A DNA stretch of 64,000 nucleotides from Flaviflexus massiliensis. GTDB lineage: Bacteria > Actinomycetota > Actinomycetes > Actinomycetales > Actinomycetaceae. The notes under the pieces are model-generated. The model was not told where the DNA came from. It did no database searches and saw only the letters and a program-made list of their open reading frames with translations. Positions within the stretch are counted from its first letter, which is position 1; each line of letters starts with the position of its first letter. Location: the NCBI RefSeq assembly GCF_001375495.1, contig NZ_LN831057.1:124001-188000 (forward strand), written 5' to 3'. The translations under genes were made by a program, and so were the position numbers. Positions 51,650 through 59,994 of this stretch are shown here, in pieces.

Positions 51650-52564
51650 ATGTCTATTTTTCTTGACAAGAACTCCAAGGTCATCGTTCAGGGCATCACC
51701 GGTTCGGAAGGCTCCAAGCACACCCAGCGGATGCTGAATGCTGGCACCCAGATCGTGGGCGGCACCAACCCGAAGAAGGCCGGCCAGTCCCTCGACTTCA
51801 CCGTCACCCCGGTCGGCCCCGGCAACGCAACCGCCGGCACCGTTTCCGTTCCCGTGTTCGGAACCGTCGCTGACGCGAAGGAACAGACCGGTGCAACCGT
51901 GTCCGTCATCTTCGTCCCCCCGGCATTCACCAAGGGTGCTGTCGTCGAGGCGATCGACGCTGGCATGGCACTGGTCGTCATCATCACCGAAGGTGTCCCG
52001 GTGGCTGACACGGCAGAGTTCCGCGCCTACGCCGAGCAGAAGGGCGTTCAGCTCATTGGACCCAACTGCCCCGGCATCATCACCCCCGGACAGTCCAACG
52101 TGGGGATCACGCCCCCGGACATCACCGGTCCCGGCCGCATCGGTCTCGTCTCCAAGTCCGGTACTCTCACGTACCAGATGATGTACGAGCTGTCCGACAT
52201 TGGTTTCTCCACCGCCATCGGCATCGGCGGCGACCCGATCGTCGGTACCACCCACATCGATGCCCTCCGTGCCTTCGAAGCCGACCCGGACACCGACCTG
52301 ATCGTCATGATTGGTGAGATCGGTGGCGACGCCGAAGAGCGAGCAGCTGACTTCATCAAGGCAAACGTTACCAAGCCCGTAGTTGGCTACGTGGCTGGCT
52401 TCACCGCACCGGAAGGCAAGACCATGGGTCATGCCGGTGCGATCGTGTCCGGTTCCGCTGGAACTGCACAGGCCAAGAAGGAAGCTCTCGAGGCTGCTGG
52501 TGTCAAGGTGGGTAAGACTCCGACCGAGACAGCTAACCTCGCACGCGAGATCCTCACCGCCTAA
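51650..52564 (+). CDS. sucD: Succinyl-CoA synthetase alpha subunit
   Basis: 304 residues. CoA-binding Rossmann domain with [17 protein letters not shown], then [12 protein letters not shown] and [18 protein letters not shown]. The phosphorylated active-site histidine is in the [21 protein letters not shown] loop. It forms a heterodimer with SucC. The operon ends with a strong hairpin 90 bases later. Confidence 0.97.
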   Translation: MSIFLDKNSKVIVQGITGSEGSKHTQRMLNAGTQIVGGTNPKKAGQSLDFTVTPVGPGNATAGTVSVPVFGTVADAKEQTGATVSVIFVPPAFTKGAVVEAIDAGMALVVIITEGVPVADTAEFRAYAEQKGVQLIGPNCPGIITPGQSNVGITPPDITGPGRIGLVSKSGTLTYQMMYELSDIGFSTAIGIGGDPIVGTTHIDALRAFEADPDTDLIVMIGEIGGDAEERAADFIKANVTKPVVGYVAGFTAPEGKTMGHAGAIVSGSAGTAQAKKEALEAAGVKVGKTPTETANLAREILTA

Positions 52565-52653
52565 ACAACTCGGGTGATAGCCCGTAAGAGACTCATCGGA
52601 AATAAGTCGGAAACAGGACTACCAGTGAGTTGAACAGTTGAGGTGTATAGGTG

Positions 52654-52691
52654 CTTTGGGGCCGGACCACTGAGTGGTTCCGGCCCCAAAG
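52654..52691 (+). terminator. Terminator of sucCD
   Basis: CTTTGGGGCCGGA pairs with TCCGGCCCCAAAG (13 bases); inside, CCAC-TGA-GTGG extends the stem. It could also stop the minus-strand lipoprotein gene. The 119 bases after it up to the lipoprotein stop show nothing. Confidence 0.88.
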
Positions 52692-52810
52692 ACTATGTGG
52701 CTGAATATTGAGACTTCGCTTGGCCCTGCTAGGCCCCTATGCCTGGTGAAAAGGAAGTGCCTTGGGACAAGGGGCGTTCTCATCAATTGGCGAGAATAGC
52801 TTAATTGAGA

Positions 52811-53257
52811 CTAGTCGTAGGTGACGTCCTCGAGTGTGAGGATTTTGACCTCGGGGGGAGTGACATCCGTGTTGGTGACTTCGACGGTGACAACGGCAGA
52901 ACGATCCCAGCCACTAGAATTTGTGTAGTTTTCTGTCTGCGGATCTTTCCGGGTGAAGCCTTCGGCCTCAAAGTCGAATCCCTCCTCGTAAGGGACTTGC
53001 AGATCGACCCATATACAGCTGGTCAAGAAATCCTCGTTATCCAGGCCGCTCTCTTCAACCGAGAAGCAAATATCGATTGTGTCGCTGCCGTCCTCGTAGA
53101 CCAGGGCCACGTGATCGAGAAGCAACTCGTCCCCGACCTTCGCTTGCGCAAGTTCCTCGGTGTCCGCGCCATCGTAGTCAACTTCGATTGGTCCGGACGA
53201 GCAGGTTGCCAATAGCAACATGGCAAGGCCGACCAAGGAGTATCGAACTTGTTTCAT
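52811..53257 (-). CDS. Small secreted lipoprotein, unknown function
   Basis: 148 residues. Begins MKQVRYSLVGLAMLLLATCSS, a lipoprotein signal peptide whose lipobox LATC gives a lipidated Cys at about residue 19. The mature part is acidic, with beta-strand-like alternation (IDICFSVEESG, SAVVTVEVTNTDV) and two further Cys (in DICFSV and TSCIW) that could form a disulfide. The fold suggests an Ig-like or DUF4352-like domain exposed outside the membrane, but no family was recognised. A single gene, opposite in strand to its neighbours. Confidence 0.75.
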   Translation of the reverse strand: MKQVRYSLVGLAMLLLATCSSGPIEVDYDGADTEELAQAKVGDELLLDHVALVYEDGSDTIDICFSVEESGLDNEDFLTSCIWVDLQVPYEEGFDFEAEGFTRKDPQTENYTNSSGWDRSAVVTVEVTNTDVTPPEVKILTLEDVTYD

Positions 53258-53624
53258 GGTTCCGCCCCTCAGTTGATTGTGCCATCCAGTACTTCAACGT
53301 TATCCGCTTTTTTGGAATGCAATGTCCTTTGTGCACTCGGAGTCATCTGGTCCTGAGTACTCGAATCACCCTAAGAGAATAAGACACCAACGTCTTCCGC
53401 CCTCATCAGTGCCTATGGCGGCATGATGCTCGTGCGGACCAAGCAACTTTTTAGCTTGTAGTTCCATGCTTTGCCTGAATCTCCGTGGCACGGATCGCCC
53501 TTATCTGTTCTGAGGTGTGGCCCACCTGTGGCTCGATTGTCACCTTCCGCTGTGTGAAATATGGCTGATCAAGAGGTGAGTTGTTCAAGGAAATGGATGA
53601 CTCGGCCTGGAAATATGGAACACG
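53258..53624. other. Intergenic region between lipoprotein and DUF6350 genes
   Basis: 367 bases between divergent genes. It contains a T6 run near 53310 and AT-richer patches near 53440-53460 and 53560-53575, presumably the two promoters, but no clear -35/-10 pair. A 65-codon minus-strand frame (53451-53648) runs into the DUF6350 start and matches nothing I recognise. Confidence 0.4.
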
Positions 53625-54980
53625 ATGAAAGCCGATGTTCGAACTCACCCGCTGCGCTTAGTTTTTGCAGGAATTCAACCCATTCTTTACGGATGGGCGG
53701 TTCTTGTCGTGCTCGGTATCTTCTCCTACACGATCATGGCAGACTCGCCATCCCTTGGGACGACCACCTGGCAGGACGTTGCCGGCGTGGTGACGGGCTG
53801 GTGGCTCACCGCCTTCGGAGGTTCTCTCCATTTCGATGGTGTCGCAATCTCGCTTCCGCCCCTGCTCATCACCCTCGTGACCTTCTTGGGGCTCTACTTC
53901 TTCGTGCGGAAGCTACCGGTTACTGACTGGAAAGACACCGCGGTGTTCGTGGTCGCAGCAGGTGCGACGACCGCCCTTCTCGGTCAACTAGCACCGGCGG
54001 GATCGAACTGGTGGCTGGCGGTGGTTGGCATGGTGGTGCTGGCTTCCCTCGCCGTTCTTTCCTCGAAGAATAGAACTGACTGGTTTGGTGCCGGCTTCTT
54101 CAATACCCCTGCCGGTCGGGCTATCTATGACGGGTTGATTCTTGCCAGGAGAGTGATAGTCGCCGCCCTCGTGCTGGGCACGATCGGCTTTGTGACTGCG
54201 GTGGTACTTGGCTGGTCCGATATTCTCTCCATCAACAGCTACTACATTCTGCAATGGCATTCGAATGTCTTTATGTGGCTGTTCCAGATCTGCTACGTCC
54301 CGACACTAATTGTCTGGTCGCTTGCGTACATGGTCGGGGCGGGTTTCGCCGTTGGCACCGGGACAAGCTTCTCCGCGCTCGGTGCGGAATCCGCGCCCCT
54401 GCCCGCGGTCCCGATCCTTGGTGCCCTTCCCCAACCAGGATCCGGAACGCCCTGGATCATCGCAATTGTTGTGCTGGTCGTCTTCCTTCTTGGCATGAGA
54501 CAGTCGGCCGCCTTCCCGGACATGAAGGAAGCGCTGATCACGGGAGCCATTCACGTTGGTTTTGTCGCGATCATTGCCTCCATACTCGGTGCACTCGCTC
54601 AGGGATCGATCGGTCCTGAGCGACTCGCCATCACCGGTCCCGAAGCTCCTCTCATGGCCGGCCTGGGTGCCCTGGTACTCGGACTCCCGATGTATCTCGG
54701 CATGATTGCCAACCACCGAACGGCACGTGCGAAATATGTTGCGTGGTGGAAAAATGTGAGAGAGAAGAGCGCGGCAGCGAAGAACAAGACAGCTGCACCG
54801 ACGCCCCGTGCTGGTGATGATGCTGGTGGCGATCAGTCACGTAGTGAACACCGCCCCGAAGAAGCGGTTGAGGTGGTGGATGATGGGGGAGCGGGCTCGC
54901 CCGCCAATCCCCATTCACCAACGTCGACAACCGCGATCACGGCGCATACTGCGCCCGAGGCGGGAAGGAAGAAGCCATGA
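53625..54980 (+). CDS. DUF6350 membrane protein (PerM-like)
   Basis: 451 residues with about ten membrane helices over residues 1-375 and a hydrophilic, Ala/Pro/Glu/Thr-rich cytoplasmic tail of about 75 residues. The position between sucCD and purN-purH is that of mycobacterial PerM (Rv0955), a membrane protein linked to cell division and divalent-cation stress, and the general layout agrees; sequence-level identity is not verified. The start at 53625 has only a weak GGAA ribosome-binding site. Its stop overlaps the purN ATG by 4 bases (ATGA), so the two are coupled. Confidence 0.78.
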   Translation: MKADVRTHPLRLVFAGIQPILYGWAVLVVLGIFSYTIMADSPSLGTTTWQDVAGVVTGWWLTAFGGSLHFDGVAISLPPLLITLVTFLGLYFFVRKLPVTDWKDTAVFVVAAGATTALLGQLAPAGSNWWLAVVGMVVLASLAVLSSKNRTDWFGAGFFNTPAGRAIYDGLILARRVIVAALVLGTIGFVTAVVLGWSDILSINSYYILQWHSNVFMWLFQICYVPTLIVWSLAYMVGAGFAVGTGTSFSALGAESAPLPAVPILGALPQPGSGTPWIIAIVVLVVFLLGMRQSAAFPDMKEALITGAIHVGFVAIIASILGALAQGSIGPERLAITGPEAPLMAGLGALVLGLPMYLGMIANHRTARAKYVAWWKNVREKSAAAKNKTAAPTPRAGDDAGGDQSRSEHRPEEAVEVVDDGGAGSPANPHSPTSTTAITAHTAPEAGRKKP

Positions 54981-55597
54981 CTCAACCTGCACGCCTCGCA
55001 GTACTGATTTCGGGTGGTGGTTCGAATCTCGCGGCTCTCATGGAGGCCTGCAAGGATCCCGCCTATGGGGCGGAAGTTGTGCTGGTCGTTGCTGACCGTG
55101 ACGGGTGTGGGGGATCGACTCTGGCGGAGGAACAGGGGATCCCCACCGCCACCCTCAAAGTCCGCGACTACGACAGCCGCGAGGCATGGGATCAGGCGCT
55201 AGCTGACACCTTGAAGTCGGCGCAACCCGACCTTGTTGTTTCAGCTGGCTTCCTGAAAATGTTTGGCCCCGCGGTTCTTCGTTCCTTCCCGGGTACGATC
55301 ATTAACACCCACAATTCTCTCCTCCCTGCCTTCCCGGGGATTCACGGCCCGGCCGATGCTCTCAACCACGGGGTGAAGATCGCGGGAGCCACGCTGTTTG
55401 TGGTGGATGAGGGGATGGATACGGGACAAATCCTTGCCCAGTGCACCGTTCCGGTGCTGGATGATGACACGGAAGAAACCCTGTTGGAGCGGATCAAGGT
55501 CGCCGAACGAGCACAGCTCGTTGAGACGGTGGGAATCATGGTCCGGCACGGTTGGCGCGTGGAGGGCCGGCGTGCCTTCCTCAACAGAGCACAGTAA
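54977..55597 (+). CDS. purN: Phosphoribosylglycinamide formyltransferase
   Basis: 206 residues. Transfers a formyl group from 10-formyl-THF to GAR in de novo purine synthesis. It has LAVLISGGGSNLAALMEAC, the PDLVVSAGFLKMFGP strand, the active-site INTHNSLLPAFPGIHGPADAL (Asn-His) and the catalytic Asp region VDEGMDTGQILAQ. It is translationally coupled to DUF6350. In related genomes purH follows directly; here a surface-protein gene is inserted between them. Confidence 0.96.
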   Translation: MTQPARLAVLISGGGSNLAALMEACKDPAYGAEVVLVVADRDGCGGSTLAEEQGIPTATLKVRDYDSREAWDQALADTLKSAQPDLVVSAGFLKMFGPAVLRSFPGTIINTHNSLLPAFPGIHGPADALNHGVKIAGATLFVVDEGMDTGQILAQCTVPVLDDDTEETLLERIKVAERAQLVETVGIMVRHGWRVEGRRAFLNRAQ

Positions 55598-55817
55598 AGA
55601 GCCTGTGCTGAAGCAGATGAGTGTCACGATGTGGCAGGTAAATTTCCCCAATGGTGAGAGTGACTTGGCTTCGAGACAGGTGTGGGCGGAAGCAGCATTT
55701 TTGTCAGCCGTGCATACAGTTTCTTGAACGATTGAACTTTGTGTGATTCGTTATGCCTGGAAGACTCCTGAACCGGAGCATGTCTAGAATGACGGTAGCA
55801 AACTGGATGGAGAGCAG

Positions 55818-56726
55818 ATGCGCCACTGGGTGAGAGGAACGACCATGGGGGTTGTTCTTGTGACCGCGGGACTATTCACGGGGGCTACCGCAATAGCAGC
55901 ACCCCAGGCCGCACCGTATCCTGTCGACCTTGATCCTGTTGCCCCCGTGGTAACGGATGATGCGACTGATAATCCGACTGACACCCCGACGGATGAACCG
56001 GTCACGCCTCCCACCGACGAGCCGACCGACCCTCCGACCGAGGAACCGACGGATCCCCCCACGGAAGAACCGACGGATCCTCCGACCGAGGAACCGACCG
56101 ATCCGCCGACGGAAGAGCCCACGGACCCACCCACCGAGGAGCCGACGGATCCTCCGACCGAGGAACCAACTGAGGAACCCACGGTTCCGCCCTCGAGCAA
56201 TCCTGATCCGACGTTCCCGGAGAACCCGTTCCCGTCACAGTCACCTGTCAATCAGGCACCCCGGATCAGTTCGATCCCTCCCATCACCGCCGTCAGCCGT
56301 GCTGACCTGACCGAGGCTGACCTGCTTCGCGGAATTACGGTCTTGGACGATGTTGATCACTACCTGGTGCCCGAGGTGACGAACTGGGGTGACTGGAACA
56401 ACCCGGTGGAATGCCCGGGGGGATACCCGTGCGTGTACCGCCTGGTTTTCACCGTGTTCGATTCGCACGGAAACTACGATGACGCAACGCGTGACATCAT
56501 CATCACCGGTCAGCCCACGAGCACGCTTCGCTCCGTGATTTCCGCAGCCAGCAACAACCTCATCGACCGGGGTGTTTTTGAACCGAATGAAACGCTTTCG
56601 GTGGCAGATGAATGGGAGCTGCCCTACACGGGTGTGGACTCGGAACAGCTGCTCGGTATTTCCGGTCTTCTCATCGCGAGTGGAATTGGTGCCATGGCCT
56701 GGGGACGGAAGCGCGCAATCCGTTAG
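55818..56726 (+). CDS. LPYTG-anchored surface protein with Thr/Pro/Glu repeats
   Basis: 302 residues. A signal peptide (about 1-28, ending AIAAPQA) is followed by a Thr/Pro/Asp/Glu-rich stalk with the 8-residue repeat TDPPTEEP (about 64-119), then a globular part of about 120 residues with Ig-like features (AVSRADLTEADLLRGITVLD, CVYRLVFTVFDSHGNYDDAT). The end is the sortase signal LPYTG (268-272), a helix and GRKRAIR. The stalk would span the wall. A GGAGAG ribosome-binding site precedes the ATG, and TAGAAT at 55785-55790 may be the -10. It sits between purN and purH, which are usually adjacent. Confidence 0.85.
   Translation: MRHWVRGTTMGVVLVTAGLFTGATAIAAPQAAPYPVDLDPVAPVVTDDATDNPTDTPTDEPVTPPTDEPTDPPTEEPTDPPTEEPTDPPTEEPTDPPTEEPTDPPTEEPTDPPTEEPTEEPTVPPSSNPDPTFPENPFPSQSPVNQAPRISSIPPITAVSRADLTEADLLRGITVLDDVDHYLVPEVTNWGDWNNPVECPGGYPCVYRLVFTVFDSHGNYDDATRDIIITGQPTSTLRSVISAASNNLIDRGVFEPNETLSVADEWELPYTGVDSEQLLGISGLLIASGIGAMAWGRKRAIR
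56007..56174 (+). repeat. 24-bp in-frame tandem repeat in the surface-protein stalk
   Basis: About seven units of 24 bases, each coding for TDPPTEEP or a close variant, with synonymous differences between copies. Each change of unit number keeps the frame, so the stalk length can vary between strains. Confidence 0.85.
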
Positions 56727-56834
56727 ACTCGTTCTTGGTCACAACTGGCGAGGAAGATGGAACACCATTGGGGAGTGACCGTGACTGCCGTGTCGCACGC
56801 CTGGGCTTAACGGTGGATAGTCAAGAGGAGATTC

Positions 56835-58421
56835 ATGACTCGCGCACTCATTTCCGTATTCGATAAAACCGGTATCGTCGACCTCGCCCGCGCCATCGCA
56901 AACGCGGGAATCGACATTATTTCAACGGGAGCAACCGCACGCGTCCTCGCCGAGGCAGGCATCGCTGTCTCCGGTGTGGAGTCCGTGACCGGATTCCCGG
57001 AATGCTTCGACGGCAGGGTCAAGACCCTGCACCCCCTCGTGCACGGAGGCATCCTGGCCGACCGTCGCAAGCCCGACCATGTGGCGCAGATGAAGGAGCT
57101 GGGCGTTGAGCCCATCGACATCGTCATCGTCAACCTCTACCCCTTCGAGGAAACCCTCGCTTCCGGTGCCAGCCCGGACGAATGCATTGAACAGATCGAT
57201 ATTGGCGGTCCCGCCATGGTCCGTGCCGCCGCCAAGAACCACGCCTCCGTCGCAGTCCTCACGTCACCGTCCCAGTACGGTGACGCCATTGTTGCCCTCG
57301 AGCGCGGTGGTTTCACGGAAGAGGAGCGCCGCGTCCTTGCCGCCCGCGCCTACGCTCACACGGCTGCTTACGATGCTGCCGTTGCGAACTGGATGACCGA
57401 ACTTGCTGATGAGGAACCACAGTACGTTGGTGTCGGCCTGCCCCGCACCGCAACCCTCCGCTACGGCGAGAACCCCCACCAGTCCGCGTGGCTGTCTGCC
57501 GATGGGAAGGGTGGCGTCGCAAACGCCGTCCAGCTCGGTGGCAAGGAGATGAGCTACAACAACTACCGTGACACGGATGCTGCGCTCCGCGCCGCCTACG
57601 ATCACCTCGACCCCACCGTCGCAATCATCAAGCACACCAATCCCTGCGGCATTGCCACCGCCGACACCATCGAACAGGCTCACGCTTCGGCTCATGCCTG
57701 CGACCCGGTCTCGGCCTACGGCGGTGTGATCGCCGCTAACCGGAAGGTGACGAGGGCGATGGCAGAGCAGGTGAAGCCGATCTTCACCGAGGTTATTGTC
57801 GCACCCGATTACGACGAGGACGCCCTCGAGCTTCTTCAAACCAAGAAGAACCTCCGTATTCTCAAGGTCACCCCTTCTGAAGAACAGCGCGACATTACCC
57901 AGATCTCGGGCGGATTCCTTGTGCAGGCACGCGACCAGGTTGATCAGGCCGGTGACGTGTTTGCTGGCTGGGATCACGTGGCCGGTCCCGAAGCCGATGA
58001 GCAGACTCGCAATGATCTCGAGTTCGCATGGCGCACGGTCCGCTCTGTCCGCTCCAATGCCGTCCTCCTGGTCAAGGACGGTGCCTCGGTCGGTGTCGGC
58101 ATGGGTCAGGTCAACCGTGTTGATTCGTGCCGCCTCAGCGTTGAACGAGCCAACACACTTGGTGTGGCGGTTGAATCCGACGTGGACACCGCAGGTGGTG
58201 CCCAGGCAGGCACCGCAGCCAGCGAGGAGCGCGCACGCGGCTCCGTGGCAGCATCGGATGCGTTCTTCCCGTTCGCCGATGGCCTTGAGGTCCTCATCGA
58301 GGCGGGTGTGAAGGCAGTCGTTCAGCCGGGTGGCTCGATTCGCGATGCCGAGGTCATTGAGGCAGCAAATGCCGCTGGTGTCACCATGTACTTCACCGGT
58401 GTTCGCCACTTCGCACACTGA
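56835..58421 (+). CDS. purH: Bifunctional AICAR transformylase/IMP cyclohydrolase
   Basis: 528 residues. Carries out the last two steps to IMP. The N-terminal IMP cyclohydrolase has [27 protein letters not shown], the [18 protein letters not shown] loop and VNLYPFEET. The C-terminal transformylase has [32 protein letters not shown] and [12 protein letters not shown], ending with [23 protein letters not shown] and [16 protein letters not shown] precedes the ATG. Confidence 0.97.
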   Translation: MTRALISVFDKTGIVDLARAIANAGIDIISTGATARVLAEAGIAVSGVESVTGFPECFDGRVKTLHPLVHGGILADRRKPDHVAQMKELGVEPIDIVIVNLYPFEETLASGASPDECIEQIDIGGPAMVRAAAKNHASVAVLTSPSQYGDAIVALERGGFTEEERRVLAARAYAHTAAYDAAVANWMTELADEEPQYVGVGLPRTATLRYGENPHQSAWLSADGKGGVANAVQLGGKEMSYNNYRDTDAALRAAYDHLDPTVAIIKHTNPCGIATADTIEQAHASAHACDPVSAYGGVIAANRKVTRAMAEQVKPIFTEVIVAPDYDEDALELLQTKKNLRILKVTPSEEQRDITQISGGFLVQARDQVDQAGDVFAGWDHVAGPEADEQTRNDLEFAWRTVRSVRSNAVLLVKDGASVGVGMGQVNRVDSCRLSVERANTLGVAVESDVDTAGGAQAGTAASEERARGSVAASDAFFPFADGLEVLIEAGVKAVVQPGGSIRDAEVIEAANAAGVTMYFTGVRHFAH

Positions 58422-58452
58422 CAATTATTGACGTACCGGTAGAGGTGTGAAG

Positions 58453-58489
58453 GTGGAGGGCTTGGACCGATCTGGTCTGAGCCCTCCAC
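58453..58489 (+). terminator. Terminator of purH
   Basis: GTGGAGGGCT (58453-58462) and AGCCCTCCAC (58480-58489) form a perfect 10-base stem; ACCGAT/GGT pairing can extend it. It is 31 bases after the purH stop and may also serve the convergent reductase gene. Confidence 0.8.
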
Positions 58490-58631
58490 TCGTTCGAGGC
58501 AGTCTTCGTTAGAACCAATGTCGTTAGTCGTGACTCGTAAGAGTGCGCTACTCGCAATGCGTGAACACCTCGAAATGCGTTAAAAACCCGCAATGTGCTG
58601 ACGCGAGCCAAAGCTCGTACGCTCAGGTTTT

Positions 58632-59675
58632 CTAGCGTTTGCTTCGCAGGATCTTCTTCAGCGGTAGGGAATCGATAGCTTCTTCGTTTGTGAGAGTGGC
58701 ACCGAGATTGCGGCGCACGGCCACCCCATCGGCGGGTCTGTCAATCGTGAAGCCACCGACGAGGACTCCGTCTTTGATCCAGAGGGTCCGGGACCCGTCG
58801 GGAAGAGTGACCGGGGTACCCTCGGTGTCGCCAATGAGGATGAGTTCCTTGCCGGCGATGGTGGAGAAAACATCGATGAGGAGGGGATCGGGCTCAGTAT
58901 CGGGATCTGTCGTGATCGCCTCCGCCACGCGAGATGCCTGATGCAGGGCAGTATTCCAATGGCCCCAGCGGGGTCCGGGCTCAAGCGTGGCACAGTCACC
59001 GAGCGCATAGACGTTCGGAATGGCGGTGCGGCCCCACAGGTCTGTTCGCAGGTCTAAGCCCAACGTATTTTGGATAGCTCCGGTTGCCTCGATGATCGTG
59101 CCGGGTTGGTCGGGCATGGTCCTCGTTATGCCTACCCCAAGATCAAGCAGTGCCTGCTCGATGGGCTTGGCGGCAGGCCCGAGGACGGGCAGGATCTGAT
59201 CGGCAATCTCGACGATCGTGACCTCGTGACCGGCCGCGCGGAAGGAGGAGGCGAGTTCGCAGCCGAGCCAGCTGCCGCCCACGATCGTGACGGACCCGGT
59301 GATGGCGCGGAGCCTGTCAGCATCGGCACGAGTGCGGATCGTGAGGGAACCGGGAATGATCTGCCGAGCATCCGCTCCCAGGGCCAGAACGAGAGTGTCG
59401 GACTCGTAGGCAGTATCGCCAACGTAAGCGGTTGTTCCCGAAACCTTGGTGACCGTGCCGTGAATGACCTCGTCGACGAGCTTGGAGAGCTGACCGAAGC
59501 CCTCTGCAGATAGGGGCCTGCGGTAGTCTCCGAAAAGCTCCTTGGTCAGGGGCGGGCGATCATAGGGCGGGACGCCCTCGCGGTCGATGGCACGTATCTG
59601 ACCCGTATAGCCACGCTCCCGCAACTCCGCAGCTACCCGAAGCCCAGCCAGTCCGGTTCCGCAAATTGTTAGCAA
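58632..59675 (-). CDS. NAD(P)/FAD-dependent reductase (ferredoxin-reductase-like)
   Basis: 347 residues from a TTG at 59675, chosen because GGAGG lies 5 bases upstream and the protein then starts at the FAD strand MLTICGTGLAGLRVAAELR. The first Rossmann motif is GTGLAG, followed by PPYDRPPLTKELF, typical of class-II ferredoxin/rubredoxin/putidaredoxin reductases. The NAD motif is VTIVGGSWLGCELASSF, and the second FAD motif is NVYALGDCAT. It passes electrons from NAD(P)H to a small ferredoxin, none of which is encoded nearby. The longer TTG start at 59687 is less likely. Confidence 0.85.
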   Translation of the reverse strand: MLTICGTGLAGLRVAAELRERGYTGQIRAIDREGVPPYDRPPLTKELFGDYRRPLSAEGFGQLSKLVDEVIHGTVTKVSGTTAYVGDTAYESDTLVLALGADARQIIPGSLTIRTRADADRLRAITGSVTIVGGSWLGCELASSFRAAGHEVTIVEIADQILPVLGPAAKPIEQALLDLGVGITRTMPDQPGTIIEATGAIQNTLGLDLRTDLWGRTAIPNVYALGDCATLEPGPRWGHWNTALHQASRVAEAITTDPDTEPDPLLIDVFSTIAGKELILIGDTEGTPVTLPDGSRTLWIKDGVLVGGFTIDRPADGVAVRRNLGATLTNEEAIDSLPLKKILRSKR

Positions 59676-59704
59676 TACAACCTCCAAACGATACAGTTAA
59701 TCCT

Positions 59705-59977
59705 ATGGGAGAAAAGCGCGTACCATCCTCATCACTCTTTGGGCTGATGAGCGGATGGATCGCAGTCGTGACCGCCACTGCCTTCATCATCGGGCCAGTC
59801 TTCTCAATCCTCGCGCTCGCGATCAGCATGATCACGTTAGGGATTGCGCGGGCGGTCCTCCCAACGGGTTACCTCCCAGATATTCGCGGTAGAGTCTGGG
59901 ACACCCTGACACTGATTGGTGGCGGAACGACACTCCTGTTCTTATCCTCCTGGGGGAATGCCACCATCGTTGCCTAA
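59705..59977 (+). CDS. DUF3017-like small membrane protein
   Basis: 90 residues from the ATG at 59705, with three membrane helices (GLMSGWIAVVTATAFIIGPV, FSILALAISMITLGIARAVL and TLTLIGGGTTLLFLSS). The ARAVLPTGYLPDIRGRVWDT segment between helices 2 and 3 is like that of DUF3017, a small family near purH/folD in actinobacteria. No ribosome-binding site is visible; TACAGT at 59692-59697 may serve as the -10 of a leaderless transcript. The stop is 18 bases before putA. Confidence 0.65.
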   Translation: MGEKRVPSSSLFGLMSGWIAVVTATAFIIGPVFSILALAISMITLGIARAVLPTGYLPDIRGRVWDTLTLIGGGTTLLFLSSWGNATIVA

Positions 59978-59994
59978 CGGAAGAAGGTAGTTGA

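Noticed and set aside
56007-56174. Regular 24-bp repeats considered as a CRISPR array
   Set aside because: No unique spacers; the units are contiguous and code in frame for TDPPTEEP.
55784-56251. Minus-strand frame rich in GSSVGG repeats
   Set aside because: It is the complement of the 24-bp Thr/Pro/Glu repeat array; the plus-strand protein has signal peptide and LPYTG anchor and is the real gene.
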